A DNA stretch of 14,717 nucleotides from Bacteroidota bacterium (GTDB taxonomy: Bacteria; Bacteroidota; Bacteroidia; Bacteroidales; VadinHA17). Under the pieces are notes generated by a model. It worked only from the letters and a program-made list of their open reading frames with translations. It did not search any database and had not been told where the DNA came from. The stretch spans positions 1 through 14,717 of the forward strand of contig DUOU01000184.1 in the NCBI GenBank assembly GCA_012838685.1, in the 5' to 3' direction. Below, piece after piece: positions 1 to 7,918 of the stretch; the stretch's first letter is position 1; each line of letters begins with the position of its first letter. The translations under genes and the position numbers were made by a program.

Positions 1-171
1 AGAAAGGTACAACTGAACAAAGATTATGAACAACTTTCCGAACATTTGAGAGGTATCTTCCAGTCCAAGGTCAATGTCAGGGTCAACGAAGCGGGAAATG
101 GTAGAATTACCATTCCATTCGATACCCGGGAGGATATGGAGCGCATTTTAGAAATATTTGATCGTCTGTAA
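1..171 (+). CDS. parB: ParB partitioning protein, C-terminal fragment (5' end outside window)
   Basis: The first 171 bases read in frame 1 to a TAA stop and give 56 residues. They match the C-terminal dimerisation domain of chromosomal ParB/Spo0J: a helix (LNKDYEQLSEHLRGIF), a two-strand hairpin (KVNVRVNEAGNGRITIPF) and a closing helix (TREDMERILEIFDRL). ParB binds parS sites near the origin, spreads on DNA as a CTP-dependent clamp, and works with ParA in chromosome segregation. The CTPase and helix-turn-helix parts lie upstream of the window. The placement just before a DUF5683 gene and an MltD-like gene on the same strand agrees with the order I recall from Bacteroidota chromosomes. The identification rests on a short fragment plus this context. 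Confidence 0.85.
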   Translation, partial: RKVQLNKDYEQLSEHLRGIFQSKVNVRVNEAGNGRITIPFDTREDMERILEIFDRL

Positions 172-191
172 CCCTATAATATTTATATTTG
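157..191 (+). promoter_or_regulatory. Possible Bacteroidota promoter within the parB 3' end, driving the DUF5683 gene
   Basis: TATATTTG at 184-191 is an exact match to the Bacteroidota -7 element TAnnTTTG. A TTTG at 157-160 lies 23 bases upstream, slightly far for the -33 element. Transcription would start near 196-200, giving a leader of about 30 bases before the DUF5683 start at 230. Such AT-rich strings occur by chance, so the genes may simply be read through from parB. Confidence 0.35.
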
Positions 192-229
192 TCAACCGTT
201 ATTGGATTGTTTGCTTACGGTAGATAACA

Positions 230-862
230 TTGAAGGGGAGATATATTATACCGCTGTTTTTGATTGTTCTGTTGAACTTCTTCTTTCAGGAAGGTGTGGC
301 GCAGGACACTATTTCCATCAATAATCCCGAAACCTCTGTTTTTTCGCCCGATCCTGTCAGGGCAACAATGCTGGCGGTGGCTCTTCCCGGTATGGGCCAG
401 ATATACAACAAAAAGTATTGGAAAGTCCCTATAGTCTATCTGGGTTTTTGTGGTATAGCCTATTCTATAAACCATTTTTCATCGAATTACAACACCTTTA
501 TGACAGCTTACCAGGATTTTACCGATGATATCGCGGAGACTGATTCTTATCAGGATCTTATTGTAGCAGATCCATCCACATACGATAGGATGAATTTTCC
601 CGACAGCTACAACCCCTCCCTTGAATCCCAATATAAGGAGGCTATGCTGTCGAAATTGGATTACTATAAAAAGTATCGTGATTTTTCATATATTGGCATC
701 GGTTTGTGGTATTTGATGACCATTTTGGATGCCCATGTGGATGCCTGTCTTTTTAATTACGATGTCAGCGATAACCTTGGGGTAGACATCGTTCCTTTGG
801 CTTTAACGCGTGAGAATGGCGTTCAAACGGGGGTGAATCTAAGTGTAAGGTTTAACTTTTGA
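230..862 (+). CDS. DUF5683 family envelope protein, function unknown
   Basis: A 210-residue protein beginning with TTG. The TTG start is favoured because it begins a clear signal peptide (basic MKGR, then a hydrophobic run, likely cut after GVAQ near residue 25), and an in-frame stop lies just upstream at 221-223. The next in-frame ATG (367) would remove the signal. The mature protein opens with a glycine/proline-containing hydrophobic hairpin (LPGMGQIYNKKYWKVPIVY) typical of DUF5683, continues with a second hydrophobic stretch (YLGFCGIAYSI), a charged Tyr/Asp-rich middle, and another hydrophobic segment (FSYIGIGLWYLMTILDAHVD). The C-terminus is strand-like with alternating residues and ends in Phe (NLSVRFNF), as many outer-membrane strands do. 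I know of no established function. It sits 58 bp after parB and just before mltD, so a cell-envelope role is the reasonable inference. Confidence 0.8.
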   Translation: MKGRYIIPLFLIVLLNFFFQEGVAQDTISINNPETSVFSPDPVRATMLAVALPGMGQIYNKKYWKVPIVYLGFCGIAYSINHFSSNYNTFMTAYQDFTDDIAETDSYQDLIVADPSTYDRMNFPDSYNPSLESQYKEAMLSKLDYYKKYRDFSYIGIGLWYLMTILDAHVDACLFNYDVSDNLGVDIVPLALTRENGVQTGVNLSVRFNF

Positions 863-873
863 ACTATTGTGAA

Positions 874-2409
874 ATGAAGATAAAAACGCTCATCTGTCTG
901 TTGATAATGTTTGCCTCGCGGACTGTTAATCTATTTGCCGGTCCTGACACCATATATGTAGATACGAAACTTGATACCGATAGGATAGTTCTGGATCTTG
1001 ACAGTCTTGTCGGCAGCTGGTACGCGGGACTGGCACTGGCCAACAATCCTGTTGTGGTGGGCGACACTTTTGATATCGAATATCCTGACTCGGTATACTC
1101 CGCAAGGCTGCAAAGCATAAATTCCGTTATTAACCTTCCATATAACAGGATCATTAAAAATCATATCCATGTTTATACCATCAAACAGAGGGATAAATTC
1201 AGTGTTGTGCTGGGATTGAAGGATTATTACTTTCCGATGATAGAGGATGTTTTTGAATCTTATGGTTTGCCCACGGAGTTGAAGTATATGGCGGTCATTG
1301 AGTCTGCTCTCAACCCAAATGCCGTATCGAGGGTAGGCGCCACCGGAATGTGGCAGTTTATGAACAGTACCGGGAAGGCGTACGGGCTGACTATAAATTC
1401 TATAATTGATGAAAGAAGGGATCCTGTTAAAGCTACGCATGCCGCGGCGAGATACCTGAAAGATCTTTATAAGATATACAATGACTGGATTTTGGTTATA
1501 GCTGCCTACAATTGCGGACCGGGAAACGTAAACAAAGCGATCAGGCGTTCGGGAAACCAAAAAGATTACTGGGACATCTATTACAGGCTTCCCCGCGAGA
1601 CCAGGGGATATATACCCCAGTTCGTGGCGGCGGCATATGCCACGACATTTTATGCCGAGCATAAGATCGCTCCTACACCCGTAAGTTTTCCCATCGCGAC
1701 GGATACTATCATGCTCCACAAGGATATCCATCTTGGCCAGATATCGGAGGTTATGGGGATTCCGTATGGGGAGATCAAGGCGTTGAACCCTGAATATAGA
1801 ACAGGACTGGTGCCGGCGACGTCAAAATCGATGGCCATTACACTGCCAATCTCTTATCTGGGAGATTTTATCGATTTGGCCGACTCGATCCGTAATTATA
1901 AACCGGAACTGATAAGCAAAAATATGGATGTGGATCCCACAAGATCTTCGAGTGTCCCTGTCAGCGTCCCGGGAAAGACCAAGCTGGTTTATACCGTTAA
2001 AGAGGGCGATAATCTGGGATATATAGCGGAGTGGTTTAATGTTGGACTGTCGGATTTGAGATATTGGAACGATATATATGGCAATATAATCAGAATAGGA
2101 CAAAAAATAAACGTCTTTGTAGACCCCAACAAAACAGACTTTTATTCCCGGATAAATGAGATGACTTTTGCCCAGAAACAGGCTACAAAAGGTATCGCGG
2201 TGCCCAATAATGTCCAACAGGCGCAGGTAGCTGAGGAGATTGTGGAGGGAGATTATATTATTCATGTGGTAAGGAATGGCGATACTATATGGGACATTGT
2301 AAAAATGTACGCCGGAGCGACAACCACGGAAGTACTGGCACTGAACAACATTTCTGATCCTCAGAAGATACAGGTGGGACAGAGGCTTAAGATAATGAGG
2401 AAAAGCTGA
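874..2409 (+). CDS. mltD: MltD-like lytic murein transglycosylase with C-terminal LysM domains
   Basis: Family 1 lytic transglycosylases cut the MurNAc-GlcNAc bond of peptidoglycan non-hydrolytically, forming a 1,6-anhydroMurNAc end. This 511-residue form starts with a signal peptide (MKIKTLICLLIMFA, likely cut after LFA) and has no lipobox, unlike the E. coli MltD lipoprotein. The SLT domain spans about 110-230: catalytic Glu143 in AVIESALNPNAVS, then GATGMWQFM and AAYNCGPGNVNKAI. A weak LysM-like segment lies at about 279-324, and clear LysM peptidoglycan-binding domains at about 371-415 and 461-507. The ATG at 874 is preferred because it begins the signal peptide directly. A TTG at 859 would add five residues and overlap the preceding stop (TTGA), so translational coupling remains possible. 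It ends 13 bases before the SGNH-MBOAT gene and is probably in the same operon. Confidence 0.92.
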   Translation: MKIKTLICLLIMFASRTVNLFAGPDTIYVDTKLDTDRIVLDLDSLVGSWYAGLALANNPVVVGDTFDIEYPDSVYSARLQSINSVINLPYNRIIKNHIHVYTIKQRDKFSVVLGLKDYYFPMIEDVFESYGLPTELKYMAVIESALNPNAVSRVGATGMWQFMNSTGKAYGLTINSIIDERRDPVKATHAAARYLKDLYKIYNDWILVIAAYNCGPGNVNKAIRRSGNQKDYWDIYYRLPRETRGYIPQFVAAAYATTFYAEHKIAPTPVSFPIATDTIMLHKDIHLGQISEVMGIPYGEIKALNPEYRTGLVPATSKSMAITLPISYLGDFIDLADSIRNYKPELISKNMDVDPTRSSSVPVSVPGKTKLVYTVKEGDNLGYIAEWFNVGLSDLRYWNDIYGNIIRIGQKINVFVDPNKTDFYSRINEMTFAQKQATKGIAVPNNVQQAQVAEEIVEGDYIIHVVRNGDTIWDIVKMYAGATTTEVLALNNISDPQKIQVGQRLKIMRKS

Positions 2410-2422
2410 ACCCTGAATTTAT

Positions 2423-5365
2423 ATGCGCCCATTAAGGTCGTTTTTATTTATTTTCTTTTTGTTTGCCTGTCTTGCGGGTCTCTATATCCTGTTGCCCGAT
2501 GGCGCGCGGCCTAAAGGAGTTTTATCCGACTTTCTCTCGTCTGCTCCCCAGGGTCCCGCAACTATAAAATCCGATACAGACTCTATTGTTTTACTGCCTG
2601 TTGAGCCGCGATCTCCCGTGGTTGTGGATATATTACAGCCGTTTATTGATTCACTCGCGAATTCCAAAGGACAGGTAAGGGTCATGTATTATGGGGACTC
2701 GCAGATTGAGGGCGACAGGATATCGGGCAAACTTCGCGAACTGTTGAGAGAGGGCAGGGGCGGCACGGGTCCCGGCCTGTTTCTTCCGGTTATGCCTGTG
2801 ATGTATACCAAAAGTATATGGATCCAATCATCATCTAATTGGAAAAGATATAATTATGTCTCTTATAACGATGGGGAAATATCTGACAACAGGTTTGGCC
2901 CGTTTATGGTCAAATGCAGATATCTCCCGGAGGGTGGATCCACGGCAACGCCCGTGAAAGCAACGGTAAGAGTCAGGCCTTCCGGTTTGGCGGATTCGGC
3001 AACGGCCTATTTCGATAAATTGAGGATACTGTACAATTGCGAAGATGGTCCCGTTTCTGTTCGTGTTATGGCCGGAAACAGTGTTCTTATGGCCGACACT
3101 CTCTCATTGGCTCCTGGTGTCATGGAAACAGGAGCCGATCTGAACGGGGTTTCCCAGTTTACAATTGAATTCGAAGGACAGGTTAGTCCCGATATATACG
3201 CCATTTCCGTGGAGAGCGGGACCGGAGTGGTTGTAGATAATATACCGTTGAGAGGAAGCGCCGGTCTGGAGTTTACTATGGTGGATAATCCCACTTTGAA
3301 TGAGTGGATGGATCTGCTGGAGCCTGATTTGATAGTTTTTCAGTATGGTTTGAACATTGTAAGAAATATCAGGGAAGAGTACTCCTACTATCAGCGCGGA
3401 ATAGTCAGGCAACTGGATGTGATCAAAAAGGCGCTTTCGGGAGTTCCCGTGCTTATTATAGGGGTTACCAATATGGCGGAACTGGAGGGAGATTCAATAA
3501 AACCGTTCGATAATATCGGAAAGATTGTTGCCGCCCAACAGTCGGCCGCTGAAGAATCCTCCGCGGCTTTCTGGAATGCCTATGAGAAGATGGGAGGTTC
3601 AGGTTCTGTCCCTGTTTGGGTAGAGAAGAGGCTTATGCAGACGGATTTCACGCATCTTACTTATGCGGGTGCCGATACCCTGGCCTCCATGATAGCGAGA
3701 GATCTGTTTTTAAAAGATAGCTCACTTTTTTTGCGGGAAAATTTATCTAAAACCGACTCGACAATTTTTAATGCCGTTGCCGGGGATGATACTCTTTCTG
3801 TTCCGACATCGGAAAAAAGAAGGGAGGGGTTGTTTGGCGATATGATGGCGAACAGGGTGTTGGATGTTGTATTTGGGTATGACAGCAACAAGCCAATGAT
3901 CTTTAGCGGACTGATGTTCTGGCTGTTTTTTTTGGTCGTTATGGCCATGTACAGCCTGTTCTACAGAAAAATTTCATTGAGGAACACCTATCTGCTGCTG
4001 GTCAGTTTTTTCTTCTATTACAAAACGGGGGGAGTTTTTGTGTTCTTGCTGTTATTCGCTGTGGTTGTCAATTTTTTGTGCGGCAAGGCTATCTCCGCAT
4101 CAAAACGTAAGGCCACTAAAAAAATCAATCTGGCTATAGGGGTACTCGTTAACCTTTCGGTCTTGGCCTATTTCAAATACTCTGCTTTTCTGATTGGAAT
4201 TATCAACGAGATATTTGGGACTGCCATAGCCAGCAAAGATTACCTGGCTATGTTGGCCAACAATTATCTGGGCACCGGTTTCAACGTTGACAATATTATT
4301 CTTCCGATAGGTATCTCATTTTTTCTGTTTCAGGCCATAAGTTATATCGTTGATCTCTACCGCGGCGATATTGAACCTGTAGGCAGCATAGCGGATTTCG
4401 GATTTTATCTCTCTTTCTTTCCCCAACTTGTTGCCGGCCCTATAGTCAGGGCTTCGGAGTTTATACCCCAGATATCGCTTCCCTATAACGTTACTGAAAG
4501 AGAGTTTGGCCATGCGCTGTTTTTGATCGTCAAGGGGCTGATAAAAAAGATAGTGATATCGGATTTTTTGGCGATAAATTTTATAGATAGGATTTTTGAT
4601 ATGCCGGCGGCCTATTCCGGATTTGAGAACCTGATGGCGGTATATGGTTATTCATTGCAGATATACTGCGATTTTTCGGGTTATACCGATATCGCGATCG
4701 GCTTGGCCCTTGTTATGGGTTTCCGCATTCCCGTCAATTTCAATTCGCCATATAAAGCCATGGATTTGACCGACTTTTGGCGCAGATGGCATATCTCGCT
4801 ATCCAGATGGCTGAAAGATTATCTTTATATACCATTGGGTGGAAACAGGAAAGGAAAGTTTAGGACGGGATTGAACCTTATGACAACCATGCTTTTGGGA
4901 GGTTTGTGGCACGGAGCTTCAATGAGGTTTGTACTTTGGGGCGGTCTGCATGGCATAGGTTTGATATTTTCAAAGATCAAGAACCGCATCATTGGGGAAA
5001 ACAGTATGCGATCGGCTTTCTTCCGTTTTATCTCGATATTGGTTACTTTTCATTTTGTCTCTTTTGCCTGGATATTTTTCCGATCGGCCAACATGACGGA
5101 GGCCTTGATAATGTTTTCAAGAATTTTCGGTGATTTTGCTCCCGGGGCTTACATGGAAGTTCTGTCCGCTTATTTGACGGTATTTGTCATTATGGCAATG
5201 GGGTTTGTTCTCCATATGCTTCCCGAAAAGGTAAAAGAGTCGTACCGCGGACTTTTTATCAATTCCCCTTTGGTCGCGCAATTTATTATGATCGTTCTGG
5301 TGGCGGTATGGCTATGCGCTATGCGGGGAACAGAAGTGATGCCGTTTATCTATTTCAGGTTTTAG
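2423..5365 (+). CDS. SGNH-MBOAT fusion: probable cell-envelope glycan O-acetyltransferase
   Basis: A 980-residue open frame with two enzyme modules. Residues about 5-23 form a membrane anchor. Residues about 85-425 form a periplasmic SGNH domain: block I GDSQ with Ser93, a Gly-rich GGTGPG segment near 113-118, QYGLN with Asn311, and TDFTH with Asp408 and His411 as the likely triad acid and base. After a polar linker, residues about 485-980 are a multi-span MBOAT acyltransferase with FWRRWH (His790) and GGLWHGA (His830, the expected catalytic His). In PatA/PatB (peptidoglycan) and AlgI/AlgJ/AlgX (alginate) the MBOAT protein passes acetyl groups across the membrane and separate SGNH proteins transfer them to the polymer; here both are in one chain. 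Its position 13 bases after mltD makes peptidoglycan a plausible acceptor, but the substrate cannot be read from sequence. In-frame ATGs at 3842 and 3845, just before the MBOAT part, may mark an ancestral separate start. Confidence 0.88.
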   Translation: MRPLRSFLFIFFLFACLAGLYILLPDGARPKGVLSDFLSSAPQGPATIKSDTDSIVLLPVEPRSPVVVDILQPFIDSLANSKGQVRVMYYGDSQIEGDRISGKLRELLREGRGGTGPGLFLPVMPVMYTKSIWIQSSSNWKRYNYVSYNDGEISDNRFGPFMVKCRYLPEGGSTATPVKATVRVRPSGLADSATAYFDKLRILYNCEDGPVSVRVMAGNSVLMADTLSLAPGVMETGADLNGVSQFTIEFEGQVSPDIYAISVESGTGVVVDNIPLRGSAGLEFTMVDNPTLNEWMDLLEPDLIVFQYGLNIVRNIREEYSYYQRGIVRQLDVIKKALSGVPVLIIGVTNMAELEGDSIKPFDNIGKIVAAQQSAAEESSAAFWNAYEKMGGSGSVPVWVEKRLMQTDFTHLTYAGADTLASMIARDLFLKDSSLFLRENLSKTDSTIFNAVAGDDTLSVPTSEKRREGLFGDMMANRVLDVVFGYDSNKPMIFSGLMFWLFFLVVMAMYSLFYRKISLRNTYLLLVSFFFYYKTGGVFVFLLLFAVVVNFLCGKAISASKRKATKKINLAIGVLVNLSVLAYFKYSAFLIGIINEIFGTAIASKDYLAMLANNYLGTGFNVDNIILPIGISFFLFQAISYIVDLYRGDIEPVGSIADFGFYLSFFPQLVAGPIVRASEFIPQISLPYNVTEREFGHALFLIVKGLIKKIVISDFLAINFIDRIFDMPAAYSGFENLMAVYGYSLQIYCDFSGYTDIAIGLALVMGFRIPVNFNSPYKAMDLTDFWRRWHISLSRWLKDYLYIPLGGNRKGKFRTGLNLMTTMLLGGLWHGASMRFVLWGGLHGIGLIFSKIKNRIIGENSMRSAFFRFISILVTFHFVSFAWIFFRSANMTEALIMFSRIFGDFAPGAYMEVLSAYLTVFVIMAMGFVLHMLPEKVKESYRGLFINSPLVAQFIMIVLVAVWLCAMRGTEVMPFIYFRF

Positions 5366-6537
5366 GATGGGATAGCCGATACAGGGTGGGCATATGTTTT
5401 TACCTCTTTACCGGTAATCTCTCCCTTACAGAGAATTATCAATCTTTCCAACACGTTCCGGAATTCGCGGATATTTCCTGTCCACTCAATTTTTTGGAGT
5501 TCCTCGATGGCATCCTTGGTAATGTTTAACTTGCTCATACCATATTCAGCGCATATAAGGGATATAAAATGGTCGGCCAACGCCGGAATATCGTCAATCC
5601 TCTCATTTAACGTGGGCAGATGGATCAGTATAACGCTTAAACGGTGGTAAAGATCCTCCCTGAAGTTGTTCCGCTCAATCTCCTGTTTGATGTTTTTGTT
5701 GGTGGCGGATACAATCCTGACATTGACCTGGATGTCTTTTTCGGAGCCAACCCTGGTAATTCTGTTTTCCTGTAGAGCTCTGAGCACCTTGGCTTGAGCC
5801 GATAGGCTCATATCGCCTATCTCATCCAAAAATAGGGTTCCACCATTTGCCTGCTCAAATTTGCCGATCCTCTGTTTGATGGCCGAGGTAAACGATCCCT
5901 TTTCGTGGCCGAAAAGTTCACTTTCGATGAGTTCCGAAGGTATGGCGGCGCAGTTGACCTCAACGAACGGACCTTTGGCCCGACCGCTTTTTTCGTGGAT
6001 CTGGTGCGCTACAAGTTCCTTGCCCGTGCCGTTGGCTCCGGTGATCAGCACCCGCGCTTCAGTGGGAGCCACCTTCTCGATCATATCCTTGACCGCCTGG
6101 ATTGGCTTGGAGTCGCCAACAATCTCATACATCTTGTTCACCTTGCTTTTTAAGGCTTGTGTTTGGGTAACAAGTGTTGACTTCTCCATCGCGTTGCGTA
6201 TAGTGATAAGAAGTCGGTTCAGGTCCAGCGGCTTTTCCAGGAAATCGTAAGCCCCCTTTTTTATGGCTTCAACGGCTGTGTCGATGTTTCCATGGCCCGA
6301 TATCATTATGACTGGAGTGAGGGTGGAGATGTCTTGAAGTTTTTCAAGCACCTCGATACCATCCATCTCCTGCATTTTTATGTCACATAGAACAACATCA
6401 TAGCTGTTGTTGGAGAATAATTCGATACCTGTACGGCCATCTTCAGCGAGATCTACCTGATATTTTTCATATTCAAGTACATCTTTTAGAGTGTTTCTGA
6501 TCGACTTTTCGTCGTCTATTACAAGAATCTTCGACAT
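5362..6537 (-). CDS. NtrC-like response regulator without a DNA-binding domain
   Basis: A 391-residue protein. The receiver domain (1 to about 120) has acidic pocket Asp8/Asp9, phospho-acceptor Asp52 (CDIKM), Ser80 and Lys102, so it looks phosphorylatable. The AAA+ sigma-54 interaction domain (about 140-370) has a Walker A motif GANGTGKE (167-174), Walker B FLDE (Asp238, Glu239), an arginine-finger region (NFREDLYHRL) and the C-terminal lid (EWTGNIREFRNVLERL). The loop that contacts sigma-54, normally GAFTGA, reads GSFTSA at 214-219. The protein ends about 20 residues after the lid, with no Fis-type helix-turn-helix; typical NtrC members have 440-480 residues. I recall HTH-less relatives of similar length in Flavobacteriia, so it is probably a real subfamily and not a truncation. 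No histidine kinase is in the window. It starts 7 bases after the ABC permease stop, so it is likely co-transcribed, and its stop overlaps that of the convergent MBOAT gene. Confidence 0.9.
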   Translation of the reverse strand: MSKILVIDDEKSIRNTLKDVLEYEKYQVDLAEDGRTGIELFSNNSYDVVLCDIKMQEMDGIEVLEKLQDISTLTPVIMISGHGNIDTAVEAIKKGAYDFLEKPLDLNRLLITIRNAMEKSTLVTQTQALKSKVNKMYEIVGDSKPIQAVKDMIEKVAPTEARVLITGANGTGKELVAHQIHEKSGRAKGPFVEVNCAAIPSELIESELFGHEKGSFTSAIKQRIGKFEQANGGTLFLDEIGDMSLSAQAKVLRALQENRITRVGSEKDIQVNVRIVSATNKNIKQEIERNNFREDLYHRLSVILIHLPTLNERIDDIPALADHFISLICAEYGMSKLNITKDAIEELQKIEWTGNIREFRNVLERLIILCKGEITGKEVKTYAHPVSAIPS

Positions 6538-6544
6538 ATTTCCG

Positions 6545-7906
6545 TTATCTTTTATATTTTAACCATTTCCACATCTCTCTCCAGGATATCTTCTTGCCGT
6601 ACATCAGAATGCCGGTCCTGTAAATTTTGGCCGCCATCCAGATTACCCCAACTATTGTTATTGCCATAACCAACATCGATACGGCCAGTTGCCATGCGGG
6701 AACATCAAAAGGAATTCTGGCCATCATCACTATTGGCGAGGTAAGGGGAATCATTGAAAACCAGAAAGACAACTGGCTTTCCGGATTGGTCATCGTTCCC
6801 ATTGCAACTATCAATCCCAGAAGTATAGGGATTGTTATGGGCAACATAAATTGTTGGGTCTCCGTTTCGTTGTCAACAGCGGATCCAATCGCGGCGAACA
6901 GCGAGGCATACAGAAGGTATCCGGTTATAAAGTAGAAAAGAAACGAGAAGATTATCAAGCCCCAATCCTGGTTCATGGCAGTGTTGAACAGATCCATAAA
7001 TTCCGATAGTTCTTCGGTTGCCCGCGCCTCAGGTATTGCCTGGGCGGAGGAGGCGGCCGACATGAAATCCCGGGACTCCTGTACAGCACTTATAGCGACA
7101 GCCCCTTCTGTTTTCCCTATGATCATATTTTTGGCGATTCCAACGAACCCTATGGTCAAAAGAATCCAGATCATAAATTGTGTGAGACCCACCAGGGCAA
7201 TCCCGATGATCTTTCCCATCATCAGTTGGATAGGCTTTACCGAGGAGATTATCACCTCAACAATTCTGCTGGTTTTTTCTTCGATAACACCTCTCATCAC
7301 CATTGAGCCGAACATAAATACCAGCATATACATCAGGAGGCCTCCAATATAGGCAATGGCCATCGCGACCCCTGTGCTTGTCTGCCTGGTATCTCCCTCC
7401 TTGTCAATTCTTATTGTCTGTACCGATACTGAAGTGTTGATCTCTTTCAGGATTCTGTCGAGGTTTTCAATATCATAAGCCAAAAGTTTCTGGCGTTCTA
7501 TTTCGTTTTTTAGGGATGTGTTGATATAGTTTATCAATCCTATCGGCGGCTGCTTCTTGGAAATGAGCTGAACCGCGTTGGGTGTGGATACCACAGCCGG
7601 GTCTATATACAAAATACCGTAATATCCGGCCTCCTCAAAACTATTTTTCAGTGTATTGAGGTCGACATCGTCCAGATATACAAATTCCGCCTCATTGCTG
7701 TTTTTTATGGTACCGGTAAAAAGGTCGCTACCGTTTTCAATGACAGCTATTTTTTTTAGATCGGTATCGCCCCTCATGGTGAGATATGTGGGCAATATTA
7801 TCAGCAGCGCCATAAGAATGGGGGTAAGGATAGTCATAATAATGAACGACTTTTTTCTGACCCTTACATTGTACTCTCTGGCGATTATTATTGATATCTT
7901 GTTCAT
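6545..7906 (-). CDS. ABC-2 type transporter permease (NatB/YhaP-like)
   Basis: A 453-residue membrane protein. The first helix is at about 19-44 after a short basic N-terminus, and is followed by an extracytoplasmic domain of roughly 130 residues (45-176), as in NatB and YhaP. A cluster of helices follows at about 177-204, 231-257, 317-342, 353-371 and 407-428, with a further hydrophobic stretch near 383-395. The cytoplasmic motif EEKTSRIVEVIISSVKP (from 209) is the usual ABC-2 coupling sequence. Between the third and fourth helices lies an Ala/Glu-rich soluble insert (about 265-315). It begins 12 bases after the ATPase gene and should form an exporter with it. The substrate is unknown: NatAB exports sodium, but relatives handle varied cargo, so I assign only the class. 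Confidence 0.88.
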   Translation of the reverse strand: MNKISIIIAREYNVRVRKKSFIIMTILTPILMALLIILPTYLTMRGDTDLKKIAVIENGSDLFTGTIKNSNEAEFVYLDDVDLNTLKNSFEEAGYYGILYIDPAVVSTPNAVQLISKKQPPIGLINYINTSLKNEIERQKLLAYDIENLDRILKEINTSVSVQTIRIDKEGDTRQTSTGVAMAIAYIGGLLMYMLVFMFGSMVMRGVIEEKTSRIVEVIISSVKPIQLMMGKIIGIALVGLTQFMIWILLTIGFVGIAKNMIIGKTEGAVAISAVQESRDFMSAASSAQAIPEARATEELSEFMDLFNTAMNQDWGLIIFSFLFYFITGYLLYASLFAAIGSAVDNETETQQFMLPITIPILLGLIVAMGTMTNPESQLSFWFSMIPLTSPIVMMARIPFDVPAWQLAVSMLVMAITIVGVIWMAAKIYRTGILMYGKKISWREMWKWLKYKR

Positions 7907-7918
7907 GCCCCACTTTTT

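Noticed and set aside
931..1731. 266-codon open frame antisense to mltD
   Set aside because: It has no recognisable domain or signal and lies wholly within a well-supported gene; it is explained by the codon pattern of mltD.
859..2409. TTG at 859 as the mltD start
   Set aside because: It adds MNYCE in front of a signal peptide that already begins well at ATG 874; the overlap with the previous stop keeps it possible but less likely.
4905..4922. TGGCACG-like -24 element of a sigma-54 promoter
   Set aside because: It encodes the conserved GLWHGA motif of the MBOAT domain, and the -12 half is poor.
3842..5365. Separate MBOAT gene starting at ATG 3842
   Set aside because: The frame is continuous with the SGNH domain and no stop separates them, so one long gene is simpler; the internal start is noted only as a possible relic or secondary start.
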